From Chromobacterium piscinae (GTDB taxonomy: Bacteria; Pseudomonadota; Gammaproteobacteria; Burkholderiales; Chromobacteriaceae): 40,600 nucleotides of DNA. The notes beneath the pieces were generated by a model. The model was given only the letters and a program-made list of their open reading frames with translations, made no database searches and was not told the DNA's origin. Positions 1 through 8,760 of the stretch are shown here, piece by piece. Position numbers and translations under genes: made by a program. Location of the stretch: positions 1 to 40,600 of the forward strand of contig NZ_JAJOHV010000004.1 in assembly GCF_021129175.1 (NCBI RefSeq). The letters run 5' to 3'. The number at the start of each line of letters is the position of its first letter. Within the stretch, counting starts at the first letter, position 1.

Positions 1-372
1 CGGCACCATGTACTCCGCCAGGCTGGCCGACAGCTGCGCCCGCAGCGATGATGGCTCTAATTCAGCGCCCGGCTGCGCCGTCAAATAGGCCACCAGCCGC
101 TTGTCGCCCGGCGCGTCTTCCCGCGCCAGCACCACCGCCTCCTTCACCCCGGCGCAGGCCGCCAGCTTGGCTTCGATTTCACCGAGCTCGATCCGGAAAC
201 CGCGGATCTTGACCTGGAAGTCGTTGCGGCCCAGGTATTCGATGCTGCCGTCCGGCAGCCAGCGCCCCAGGTCGCCGGTCTTGTACAGCCGCGCCTGCGG
301 ATCGGCGCTATACGGGTCGGCGAGGAAGCGTTCCGCCGTCAGTTCCGGACGGTTCAGGTAGCCGCGCGCCAC
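1..372. repeat. Copy 1 of a near-identical intragenic NRPS repeat (partner at 3250-3621)
   Basis: This segment encodes the C-terminal subdomain of adenylation domain 2. It is nearly base-for-base identical to 3250-3621 in adenylation domain 1. The offset is 3249 nt, exactly 1083 codons. Only a few substitutions are seen until about position 310, after which identity decays. The repeat may continue beyond the left edge. Confidence 0.9.
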
Positions 373-3300
373 GCCGACACCGCCAATATGGATTTCCCCC
401 GCCACCCCGAGCGGCGCCAGCTGGCCATCGCCGTCCAGGATGTGGATTTGGATATTGGAGATCGGCTTGCCGATCGGCACGAAACTGCTCGGCCCCGTAG
501 CGCTACACGGCCAGGCCGTCACATCGATCGCGGCCTCCGTCGGACCGTACAGATTGTGCAACTCGCTGTGCGGGAAGTGGCTCAGGCATTGCGTCTGCAA
601 GGCGTGCGGCAGCGCTTCGCCGCTGCACAGAATGCGCTTGAGCGTCGGGCAGCTGCCGCGCGGCACCAGGCTGACAAAGCTTTGCAGCATCGACGGCACA
701 AAGTGCAGCGTGGTGATGCCGGCCGCCTCGATCAATTGCCTCAAGTAATGCGGATCCTTATGTCCTTCCGGATCGGCCATCACCAACCGCGCCCCCGCCA
801 GCAACGGCAGGAAGAATTCCCAGACCGAGACGTCGAAACCGAACGGCGTCTTTTGCAGCACGCGGTCAGCCGTCGTCAAACGATAGGTCTCTTGCGCCCA
901 CCAGAGTCGGTTAACCACGCCCTCGTGTTCGTTGACCACGCCCTTGGGTCGGCCGGTCGAGCCCGAGGTGTAGATCACGTACGCCGCCTTGCCGCTGTCC
1001 AGCCCCGTTACCGCCGGATTCGCCTCGCGCTGCGCCGCTTGCTTCGCTCGCTCTTCCAGCGCGTCCAGCAATAGCCGCGGGGTCGAACCCGACAGTTTCT
1101 CCGCCAGGCTCGCTTGCGTCAGCACCACGACCGGCGCGCTGTCTTCCAACATGTAGCTCAGCCGCTCCGCTGGATAGCTCGGGTCCAGCGGCACATACGC
1201 GCCGCCTGCCTTCAAGATGCCCAGCAAGCCCACCACCATGTCCAGCCCGCGCTCCACGCAAATGCCTACCCGCGCTTCCGGCCCCACCCCCAAGCCGATC
1301 AGACGATGCGCCAGCTGGTTGGCCCGCCGGTTCAAGTCGCCGTAACTCAGGCTCGCCTCGCCGTGACGCAACGCTTCCGCTTCCGGCCGCGACGCCGCCT
1401 GCGCTTCGAACAAGCGATGGATCAGTTCGCCGCGCGGGTAGTCCGCCGCCGTGTCGTTGAACGTCTCCAACAGTTGCCGGCGCTCCGCCGCCGGCAGCAC
1501 GTCCAGCCGGCGCACCGCCTCGCCGCTGTCCGACTCCAGCGCCGCCGCCAGCGACGCCAGCGCCGTCTCCATCATCGCGCACACCCGCGCCGCCCCCACG
1601 CTCGCCAGCGTCTGCGCCGTCAGCGCCAAGCCGATGCCCAGGTCATCCACCGACAGCGTCAGCGGGTAATGCGTGCTGTCCTGACTGGAAACAATTTCAA
1701 TGCCATCCCAAACTGTTTCCATCACATCGTCATCGGTGCTGCGGCGGTAGTTCAGCAAGGCGCTGAACAGAGGCTGCGGCGCCGCCACCCCGCTGCAGCG
1801 CTGCGCCAGCGCCAGCGACGCGTGTTCGTGCCGCAGCAGCGAAGTCAGCGCCTGCTGCGTCTGCTTCACCGCCTCCCGCGCCGTCGCCGCGCCGATCTCC
1901 AGCTTCAGCGGCAGCGTGTTGATGAACAGTCCCAGCGCCCGATCCGCCCCCGCCCCGCCTTGCAGCCGACCGAACAGCACCGTGCCGAACACCACTTGCG
2001 TCCGCCCCGACGCCCGCGCCAGCACCTGGCCCCAGGCCAGGTGGGCCAGGCAGGCCACGCTGACCCCCAGACGCCGCGCTTGCCGCCGCAATTGCTCCGC
2101 CAGCGTTGGCGACAGGCTGAGCCGCGCCTCTTCGAGCTCGCCGACCTCTCCCCGGTTGCCTTGCAGGCCGAACGGCAGCGTCGGTTCGTCCACCTCGCCC
2201 AGTTGCGCGCGGAAGTAGGCTTCGTGCTCGGCCGCGCCCACGCCCAGCCGCGCCTGCGCCACGAACTGCCGGAACGGCAGCGGTGATGGCAACGCTTCGC
2301 CTTGCCCCTGCTGTAGTTGCCGGATTTCGGACACCAACAAGGCCAAACCAACGTTGTCCATGATCAGGTGATGAACCAGCAGCAGCATCCAGCACTCGCC
2401 TGTGCCGGACTCGGCGATGATCGCCTTGATCAACGGCGCCTGGCGCACGTCGATCCGGTAGCGCCGCGGGTGGTAGCGCGCTTCCAGCTGTTGCGCCAGC
2501 GGGCCGTCCGCCGGGTCCAGCGCCACCGTCTCCACCTGCACCGGCGCCTGCCGCCACACCACTTGCACCGGCTCCGGCAGGCCTTGCCACAGCACCCCGG
2601 TGCGCAGGATGTCGTGCCGGTCCACCGCTTGCTGCACATTCGCGATGAAATGCCGCGCCTTTTCTCTGTCAGCCAAGCGAATCAAAGTCGGGACCAAATA
2701 GGCATCGCCTTCGCCGCCCAGCAGGTGGTGGAACAGGATGCCTTCCTGCAACGGCGCCAGTGGGTAGATGTCCTGGATATTGGCCATCCCGCCCGGCACC
2801 TGCGCGGCGATCGCGTCGATCTGCGCCTGGCTCAAGGCCGTCAGCGTCACCATCTCCGGCGTGATCGCCTCGCAGCCCTCGGCCGGGATGCCGTTGGCCG
2901 GCGCCGCCACCAGCGCCGCGTCGCCGCTCAGGCTGGCCGCCAACGCCGCCAGGTCGGCCGCGCCGAACAGTTGCCGGATGTCGCTGTGCCAACCCGCCTG
3001 CCGCATCCGCTCCACCAGCGTCACCGCCAGCAGCGAATGTCCGCCCAGTTCGAAGAAGTTGTCGTGGCGGCCTACTTGCTCCACCCCCAGCAGCTCGCGC
3101 CAGATCGCCGCCAGCGCCGTCTCCGCCTCGCCTTCCGGCGCCGCGTACGCCCGGCTCGACAGCTGCGAGCCGTCCGGCGCCGGCAGCGCCTTGCGGTCCA
3201 GCTTGCCGTTCGGCGTCAACGGGAAGGCCTCCAGCACCACGAAGCCGCTCGGCACCATGTACTCCGCCAGGCTGGCCGACAGCTGCGCCCGCAGCGATGA

Positions 3301-6099
3301 TGGCTCTAATTCAGCTCCCGGCTGCGCCGTCAGGTAAGCCACCAGCCGCTTGTCGCCCGGCGCGTCTTCCCGCGCCAGCACCACCGCTTCCTTCACGCCG
3401 GCGCAGGCCGCCAGCTTGGCTTCGATTTCACCGAGCTCGATCCGGAAACCGCGGATCTTCACCTGGAAGTCGTTTCGGCCCAGGTATTCGATGCTGCCGT
3501 CCGGCAGCCAGCGCCCCAGGTCGCCGGTCTTGTACAGCCGCGCCTGCGGATCGGCGCTGAAAGGATCGGAGATGAAGCGTTCCGCCGTCAGCTCCGAACG
3601 GTTCAGGTAGCCGCGGCCCACCTGGACGCCTGCAATGTACAGCTCTCCGCTCACGCCTATGGGCACCGGTTGCAACTTGCCATCCAGGATATACATGCCG
3701 GTATTGGCGAATGGTTTGCCTATCGTGACATTGACGCCCTCCGGCTCGCCTGCCAATCGCGTCGCCGTGCAGGAAACCGTGGCTTCCGTCGGTCCGTAGG
3801 TATTGATCAAGCCGGTAGACTCTGGACGAATGCTTTCCCAAGCGCGCACTTTTTGCGCGGATAGCGCGTCGCCGGTGACATTGACCAAGCGCACGCCTTG
3901 CAAATATTGCAAAGCTTGCAAGGGCGCATCGCTCCATTGTCCAACGAGGGTGTGCCAATGGGCGGCCGTCATATGCACGAAACTGAGGCCCAGCTTTCGA
4001 TGCTCGGACAACGGCGCGGAACCAAACAGCTCGGTCGCCAGGACCAGGCATGCGCCAGAGAGCAGCGCCGGCAGCATTTCTTCCAGCGAGAGGTCGAAAT
4101 TCAGCGAGTTCTGCTGCAAGACGCGATCGGAAGGCGTCAATTCGAACCAGCGAATCGCGTCCAATACGTAGTTGACCAGGCTGCGATGCTCGATCATCAC
4201 GCCCTTGGGATGACCGGTAGACCCGGAGGTGTAAATCACATAGGCGAGATCGCTGGAATTCAGATGCAGGCAAGCTGGCGCCTCTGCCGACAGCGCCGCC
4301 CAAGCCTCGCCCTGCCGCTCAAGATTGATCAGCCGGGTCGCGAGCTGCAAGGGCTCCAGAATGGCCTGCCCGGCGTCGTCCGCCAGGATGAGCAAAGGCT
4401 GGCTGTCTCCCAGAATATAGGCCAGCCGGTCCTCGGGATAGGCGGTGTCCAGCGGGATATAGGCGCCGCCGGCCTTCAGGATCGCCAGCAGTCCCACCAC
4501 CATGTCCAGGCTGCGCTGCGCGCACAGCGCCACGAATTCGCCGGCTTGCACGCCTTGCACGCGCAAGTGCCGAGCCAAACGATTGGCTCGGCAATTCAAC
4601 TCGTGGTAGCTCAGCGTGACACCCTTGTGCTCAACCGCCGGCGCGTCAGGCGTGCGTGCGGCCTGAGCCTCGAATAATTGATGGATCAGGGCCTCGCGCG
4701 GAAAATCCCTGGCGGTGGCATTAAAGCCATTCAGCACTTGTTCGCGCTCAGCCGGCGACAGCAGCTGTAACTCGCCCACCGTTTGCGAGTCGTCATCCGC
4801 AAATGCCTCCAGCAATGTGAAATAGTGCCGAATCATTTGCTGCATCAAGGCTTCATCCACTTGCGCGGTATCGAAGCGGAAAGGGCAGCGCATGCGGTCG
4901 CCGATCACCAGCACATCCAGGGTGAAAGCCACGGAGGAATCGCCGATCAGCGGATAGGGGAAGCGCCGAAGCTCTCCGCCCCCCCAGGAAACGGCTTCTT
5001 CGTCATTCTCAGCCACCCACAGCTTGTCCAGCCCGCCCTCCATACGGGTATTCTGAAACGTCATCATGGCCTGGAAAACAGGCGACACTTCCGGATTGCG
5101 TGCCACGCCGAGGCTTTCCAGCACTTTGGCGAAGGGATATTTTTGGTTTTCGATGCCTTGCCGAATCAGCTTTTGGGTATGGCGAATGTGTTCGCGTATG
5201 GTCAGCGCACCGTCAATCTGACATCTCAGCGCCACCGAGTTCACGAACTCCCCGACCACGCGCCCCCATTTGCTGCGCGTTCGTCCCGGCAAACTGGAAC
5301 CAATGATGATGTCGTCCAGACCGCTGTATCGATGCAATAAGACTTGATAGGCGGACAACATGATGGCGAATAAACCGCTGCCTTGCCTGTCCGCCAAGTC
5401 GTTCAACCTTCTGGCCAAGGACTCGGGCACGACAGGATCGATCACTTGGCTACCCTTGGCGCCCCTCTTGCCGACAGGAAACTGCAAAACCGGCAATTCG
5501 CCGGATAAAACCTCTTGCCAATGCCTGCGCTGGGCCTGCGCAACCGGGCCTTCCAGCCACTTCTGCTGCCACTGGACATAGTGCGCGAAATCCTGCGGCG
5601 GCAACGCTTCCAGCGGCTCCCCCGCCAGCACAAAGCCCAACTCATCCAACACCACCCAATATGACCAGCCATCCACCGCCAAATGTTCGCAAAAGATCAA
5701 CATTACGGGGTCTTGGCCCGCGCGCACATACCAATAGGCCGCGAGCAAGGGCGGACGGGTCACATCGAAGGCGCGCTCGCAATCTCGCACCACGCGATGC
5801 CGAAGCGCCTCGTCGCTTTCCGCGCCGACATCCACCACCGTCACCCTGACCGAGACATCTTCTAGAATCCGATAAGCCAACTCCCCCTGATGAATTTCGA
5901 ATGCCGCGCGTAACATTGGGTGTCTGCGAACTAGAAGATTCAACGCCTCCTCCAGACGGTCCGGCGTCAGACCGCGCACACGCGCGCAAAATGGCGTATT
6001 GGATTCCCCGGCGGATTCCGGTTTCAACTGATACTGCAGCCAACGACTTTTTTGTGTTTCCGAAAGAGGATAGATTGTGAGCGATTGGGGCTGATGCAT
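1..6099 (-). CDS. Non-ribosomal peptide synthetase, Dab then Ser modules (partial, runs off left edge)
   Basis: This is the N-terminal 2033 residues of a multimodular NRPS, open across the whole stretch in one frame. The ATG at 6099 starts MHQPQSLTIYPLSE and has a weak AAGAG upstream. Domain order: condensation about 1-450 (His motif EHLAVDG 138-144); adenylation about 455-970; carrier protein with GGHSL, phosphopantetheine Ser1022; second condensation domain from about 1110, with HHLLGGEGD at 1124-1132 and HHLIMDN at 1243-1249; second adenylation domain, cut near its end. HHLLGGEGD matches the HH[I/L]xxxxGD mark of dual epimerisation/condensation domains. Pocket 1 reads D-L-E-H-N-T-T-V-S, resembling Dab signatures as I remember them. 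Pocket 2 reads D-V-W-H-L-S-L-I-D, a serine code. The inferred product start is X-D-Dab-L-Ser. An N-terminal condensation domain implies an acyl or peptidyl donor. The leader 6100-6222 holds two small inverted repeats (6141-6165 and 6173-6200). Product unknown; a siderophore or lipopeptide is possible. Confidence 0.93.
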   Translation of the reverse strand, partial: MHQPQSLTIYPLSETQKSRWLQYQLKPESAGESNTPFCARVRGLTPDRLEEALNLLVRRHPMLRAAFEIHQGELAYRILEDVSVRVTVVDVGAESDEALRHRVVRDCERAFDVTRPPLLAAYWYVRAGQDPVMLIFCEHLAVDGWSYWVVLDELGFVLAGEPLEALPPQDFAHYVQWQQKWLEGPVAQAQRRHWQEVLSGELPVLQFPVGKRGAKGSQVIDPVVPESLARRLNDLADRQGSGLFAIMLSAYQVLLHRYSGLDDIIIGSSLPGRTRSKWGRVVGEFVNSVALRCQIDGALTIREHIRHTQKLIRQGIENQKYPFAKVLESLGVARNPEVSPVFQAMMTFQNTRMEGGLDKLWVAENDEEAVSWGGGELRRFPYPLIGDSSVAFTLDVLVIGDRMRCPFRFDTAQVDEALMQQMIRHYFTLLEAFADDDSQTVGELQLLSPAEREQVLNGFNATARDFPREALIHQLFEAQAARTPDAPAVEHKGVTLSYHELNCRANRLARHLRVQGVQAGEFVALCAQRSLDMVVGLLAILKAGGAYIPLDTAYPEDRLAYILGDSQPLLILADDAGQAILEPLQLATRLINLERQGEAWAALSAEAPACLHLNSSDLAYVIYTSGSTGHPKGVMIEHRSLVNYVLDAIRWFELTPSDRVLQQNSLNFDLSLEEMLPALLSGACLVLATELFGSAPLSEHRKLGLSFVHMTAAHWHTLVGQWSDAPLQALQYLQGVRLVNVTGDALSAQKVRAWESIRPESTGLINTYGPTEATVSCTATRLAGEPEGVNVTIGKPFANTGMYILDGKLQPVPIGVSGELYIAGVQVGRGYLNRSELTAERFISDPFSADPQARLYKTGDLGRWLPDGSIEYLGRNDFQVKIRGFRIELGEIEAKLAACAGVKEAVVLAREDAPGDKRLVAYLTAQPGAELEPSSLRAQLSASLAEYMVPSGFVVLEAFPLTPNGKLDRKALPAPDGSQLSSRAYAAPEGEAETALAAIWRELLGVEQVGRHDNFFELGGHSLLAVTLVERMRQAGWHSDIRQLFGAADLAALAASLSGDAALVAAPANGIPAEGCEAITPEMVTLTALSQAQIDAIAAQVPGGMANIQDIYPLAPLQEGILFHHLLGGEGDAYLVPTLIRLADREKARHFIANVQQAVDRHDILRTGVLWQGLPEPVQVVWRQAPVQVETVALDPADGPLAQQLEARYHPRRYRIDVRQAPLIKAIIAESGTGECWMLLLVHHLIMDNVGLALLVSEIRQLQQGQGEALPSPLPFRQFVAQARLGVGAAEHEAYFRAQLGEVDEPTLPFGLQGNRGEVGELEEARLSLSPTLAEQLRRQARRLGVSVACLAHLAWGQVLARASGRTQVVFGTVLFGRLQGGAGADRALGLFINTLPLKLEIGAATAREAVKQTQQALTSLLRHEHASLALAQRCSGVAAPQPLFSALLNYRRSTDDDVMETVWDGIEIVSSQDSTHYPLTLSVDDLGIGLALTAQTLASVGAARVCAMMETALASLAAALESDSGEAVRRLDVLPAAERRQLLETFNDTAADYPRGELIHRLFEAQAASRPEAEALRHGEASLSYGDLNRRANQLAHRLIGLGVGPEARVGICVERGLDMVVGLLGILKAGGAYVPLDPSYPAERLSYMLEDSAPVVVLTQASLAEKLSGSTPRLLLDALEERAKQAAQREANPAVTGLDSGKAAYVIYTSGSTGRPKGVVNEHEGVVNRLWWAQETYRLTTADRVLQKTPFGFDVSVWEFFLPLLAGARLVMADPEGHKDPHYLRQLIEAAGITTLHFVPSMLQSFVSLVPRGSCPTLKRILCSGEALPHALQTQCLSHFPHSELHNLYGPTEAAIDVTAWPCSATGPSSFVPIGKPISNIQIHILDGDGQLAPLGVAGEIHIGGVGVARGYLNRPELTAERFLADPYSADPQARLYKTGDLGRWLPDGSIEYLGRNDFQVKIRGFRIELGEIEAKLAACAGVKEAVVLAREDAPGDKRLVAYLTAQPGAELEPSSLRAQLSASLAEYMVP
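3250..3621. repeat. Copy 2 of the intragenic NRPS repeat
   Basis: This segment encodes the C-terminal subdomain of adenylation domain 1 and is the partner of 1-372. The N-terminal, substrate-binding parts of the two adenylation domains are clearly different at DNA level. Identity confined to the C-terminal subdomain suggests gene conversion or module exchange. Confidence 0.9.
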
Positions 6100-6222
6100 T
6101 TTTCTCTTCGTTCTTAATAAAGTGATATGCCATCAAGGGAACGGCTAACTGTGTGAAGCAGCCGTGACGACAGAGGGGCCGTCGCGTCGCGCGGGCCCTC
6201 GTCAAATTTAATAGGTGGAGAA

Positions 6223-7503
6223 TCAGGCCGTTTCTGATTCGATCGAGCGGCTTAGCAAAGCCTGGGCGCAGGCAGCGATGCGCGATGCCGCCGCTAACAT
6301 AGCTTGCCTATCCATGGTCAAGACAGGCATCAACTTGAGCACCTCATTGCGAGGACCGCATACCTCAATCAGCAAGCCCGATTCGAATAAACGGCGCGAG
6401 GCTTCGCGGGCGTGCTCGGCATGTTGGAAACGCAAGCCTATCATCAGCCCCTTGCCGACTACGCGAACCTGGCCATCAAAGGCTTGCAGCTCATTTTTCA
6501 AGCAAGCGGCCACGGCCAAGCCCTTTTCTTCGACCTCATGGGCAAAGTGCGGGGTCGCCCAATATTTCCGCAGCGCGGCGGTCGCCATGACCATGGCAAG
6601 ATTGTTGCCGCGGAAGGTCCCATTGTGCTCACCCGGATTCCAGATATCGATCTCAGGCTTGATGAGATTGAGCGAGAACGGCAATCCGCCGCCACCCAAG
6701 GATTTAGACAAGCAAATGATGTCCGGCTCGATGCAGGCGTGCTCGAAACTGAAAAAGCGCCCGGTGCGGCCGCAGCCGGTCTGAATTTCGTCCACGATCA
6801 ACAAGGCGCCTAGCTTGCGGGCGAGCGCTGCCACCCCCTGCAGCCACTCTGCCGACGCGCAATTCACTCCGCCCTCGCCTTGCACGCATTCCAGCAGGAA
6901 CGCGGCCGGCGGATCGATGCCGAAGCCGGGACGGCACAGCATGTCTTGCAAAACTTTCAGCTGGCTGGCGACGCTGCCCTCAATCGCCCCCTCGTACGGC
7001 AAACGCACCACCCCAGGCACCTGCACTACCAGCGAAGCCCGTTTGACGGCATTAGCCGTCACCGACAACGCCCCCAGTGACATGCCGTGGTAGCCGCCCG
7101 AGAAGCAGGCGATATCGGGTCGTTGCGTGACTTTCCTGGCCAGTTTCATGGCCGCTTCCACCGCGTTCGCGCCCGTCGGCCCGGTGAATTGAAGCTTATA
7201 ATTTAGATCACGAGGCTGCAGCACCAAGGTGCAGAATGTTTCGATGAACTCCGCTTTAGCCGAAGTATTTAAGTCCAAACCATTGAGAACGCCATCTTTA
7301 CGCATATAGGATATGGCGGCCTCAATCATATCGTCATCATTGTGGCCGTAGTTGAGCGATCCCGCGCCAGCAAAGAAGTCCAAAAACTTCCGCCCATCTT
7401 CAGCAAGCAGATACTCTCCTTTGGCGCGCGAAAACACTGCGGGGAACGCTCGGCAATAACTACGCACTTCCGATTCAAACTCACTGAAGATTGTTACAGA
7501 CAT
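6223..7503 (-). CDS. Class III aminotransferase, diaminobutyrate--2-oxoglutarate type (EctB/Dat-like)
   Basis: This 426-residue fold-type I PLP aminotransferase resembles EctB/Dat enzymes, which make L-2,4-diaminobutyrate from aspartate 4-semialdehyde with glutamate as amino donor. Visible marks are FTGPTGANAVEAA (PLP phosphate binding), FSGGYHGMSLGAL, the cofactor aspartate in LLIVDEIQTGCGRTG, and the Schiff-base lysine in CLSKSLGGGGLPF. The length is normal for the family. The ATG at 7503 is preceded by AAGGGT at good spacing. The gene lies 123 bp upstream of the NRPS on the same strand, and the NRPS module 1 pocket fits Dab, so it probably supplies the Dab building block. No ectA or ectC is nearby, which argues against ectoine synthesis. 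The family is sure; the exact substrate is inferred from context. Confidence 0.88.
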   Translation of the reverse strand: MSVTIFSEFESEVRSYCRAFPAVFSRAKGEYLLAEDGRKFLDFFAGAGSLNYGHNDDDMIEAAISYMRKDGVLNGLDLNTSAKAEFIETFCTLVLQPRDLNYKLQFTGPTGANAVEAAMKLARKVTQRPDIACFSGGYHGMSLGALSVTANAVKRASLVVQVPGVVRLPYEGAIEGSVASQLKVLQDMLCRPGFGIDPPAAFLLECVQGEGGVNCASAEWLQGVAALARKLGALLIVDEIQTGCGRTGRFFSFEHACIEPDIICLSKSLGGGGLPFSLNLIKPEIDIWNPGEHNGTFRGNNLAMVMATAALRKYWATPHFAHEVEEKGLAVAACLKNELQAFDGQVRVVGKGLMIGLRFQHAEHAREASRRLFESGLLIEVCGPRNEVLKLMPVLTMDRQAMLAAASRIAACAQALLSRSIESETA

Positions 7504-7518
7504 GGCTCATACCCTTAA

Positions 7519-7537
7519 GAATATACTTATCATTAAA
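7519..7537 (-). promoter_or_regulatory. Weak Fur-box-like sequence
   Basis: On the minus strand this reads TTTAATGATAAGTATATTC, which matches 13 of 19 positions of the classical Fur consensus. It lies just upstream of the aminotransferase start, where a repressor could act. The match is modest in an AT-rich region, so chance is a real possibility. Confidence 0.2.
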
Positions 7538-7666
7538 TATTTACTCAAAGACAAAAACGATTATCACATAGAAAATCAATCCGACAAAGAAATATTAATG
7601 ACAAATGGATTTAAATGATTATACAAATACCCGATTAGAATTTATTCTTGATGACTTTCTGAACTG

Positions 7667-7690
7667 AAATTATTTTCATAGGAATAATTT
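7667..7690. promoter_or_regulatory. Perfect 8-bp inverted repeat, possible operator
   Basis: AAATTATT and AATAATTT form perfect 8-bp arms around an 8-nt spacer, about 165 bp upstream of the aminotransferase start. The arrangement suits a dimeric DNA-binding protein. No regulator is encoded next to it. Confidence 0.3.
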
Positions 7691-7934
7691 AAGAACAGAT
7701 ATCTCAAAACACACAACTTGTTGATTTTATTTAGATTAATTGCAAACACGCCACTCAAAACAAATAATCATTCAAACAAAAAATAGACACAGCTCAATTA
7801 ATAAAATCGGCCAAGCAAATAAAAAATTTATACTAATTATGAAAATCACTATTAATTATTTAACACCACCAAAAACGTAGCGATAAAAAGTAGAGATTTC
7901 TGGTAAATCAAGCCCATCCGGGCAGAAGGTTTGT

Positions 7935-8500
7935 CATGAAAAATCGAAGTTTACGGAAGAGCAGATCGCCTTCGCCTTGCGCCAGGCGGAGTCCGGCACC
8001 ACAATCGCCGAGGTCTGCCGCAAGATGGGCATTTCAGAGGCTACAACTGGAAGAAAAAATACAGTGGCCTGGGTGTCAGCGAACTGCGCCGCCTGAAGCA
8101 ATAGGAAGAAGAGAGTGCTCATCTCAAGCGCATGGCCGCCGACCTGAGCCAGGACAAGCAAATGCTGCTGGAAGCCATCCCAAAAAGCTGTGACGCCGGC
8201 TCGCAAACGCGAGCTGGCCGACTTCCGGATCGACGCACACCGCGTCAGCATTCGGTGCGCTACCGCAGTGATCCAACTGTGGCAAGGCCCCTATTTTTAT
8301 CGGCTCCACCCTTGTGACGATCATGCGGAGCGGCAGCAAATCCGTGAAATCGCCGCCACGCGCATTCGCCATGGCGCGCGCCGCATCCATGTTCTGCTGC
8401 GGCGCGGAAGATCCAACATTGACGGCAGGATTACAATGAATTCAGGCCGCACAGTTCGCTCGGCGACCGGACCCCGAGCGAGTTCCGACTTGCTCACCTT
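7935..8500 (+). pseudogene. Degenerate IS3-family transposase remnant (orfA and orfB fragments)
   Basis: The three-frame translation spells out a broken IS3-family element. From 7936, after one lost base in the A-run behind the ATG, the frame reads EEQIAFALRQAESGTTIAEV, then CRKMGIS, typical of OrfA. A short deletion removes part of the following helix, and an in-frame TAG follows LRRLKQ. From about 8190 an OrfB start reads TPARKRELADFRID, then REIAATRIRHGARRIHVLLRR. It then jumps to the extreme OrfB C-terminus, DYNEFRPHSSLGDRTPSEF, at about 8430-8490. The whole DDE catalytic core is missing. No terminal inverted repeats could be placed. It is inactive and marks the right border of the NRPS region. 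Confidence 0.85.
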
Positions 8501-8760
8501 GAATGACCTCCTCCCGCAACACGCCTAATCCCGGCCGCCAGGCTTCGCAGCCTGTCCGCGCACGCGGCGTCCGGCCTGGGTTTGTATCTCGCGGCGCAGC
8601 CTTTGGCGATCTTGCGTTTTTGACGCCGAAAAAATCGCTCCTCGACCTCCGGTTAGCAGGTATTAGCAATCTTTCCGTACCGTTCGAGCCAAAGCGGCAA
8701 TACAATGCAGCGCAAAGATTCATCGGCGCCGCTCGCGCCCAACAGCAACACGGAACAATA

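Larger units (their letters stand above)
7504..7930. promoter_or_regulatory. AT-rich upstream region of the aminotransferase-NRPS operon
   Basis: About 430 bp without a convincing gene, much richer in A and T than its surroundings. It is the natural promoter region for the minus-strand aminotransferase-NRPS operon. It contains an inverted repeat at 7667-7690 and a weak Fur-box-like sequence at 7519-7537. No clear -35/-10 pair could be fixed. The composition is typical of xenogeneic DNA silenced by H-NS-like proteins, but that is inference. Confidence 0.5.

Noticed and set aside
388-4677. Several long plus-strand reading frames rich in Arg, Gln and His
   Set aside because: They lie antisense to the NRPS and have the composition expected from GC-rich shadow frames, with no recognisable domain.
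5642-6205. Reading frame on the minus strand overlapping the NRPS start
   Set aside because: It is a different frame from the NRPS and its translation is low-complexity Arg/Gly-rich; the NRPS frame gives a proper condensation domain.
6223-7503. Aminotransferase as part of an ectoine pathway
   Set aside because: No ectA or ectC neighbours; the adjacent NRPS module with a Dab-like pocket explains the enzyme better.
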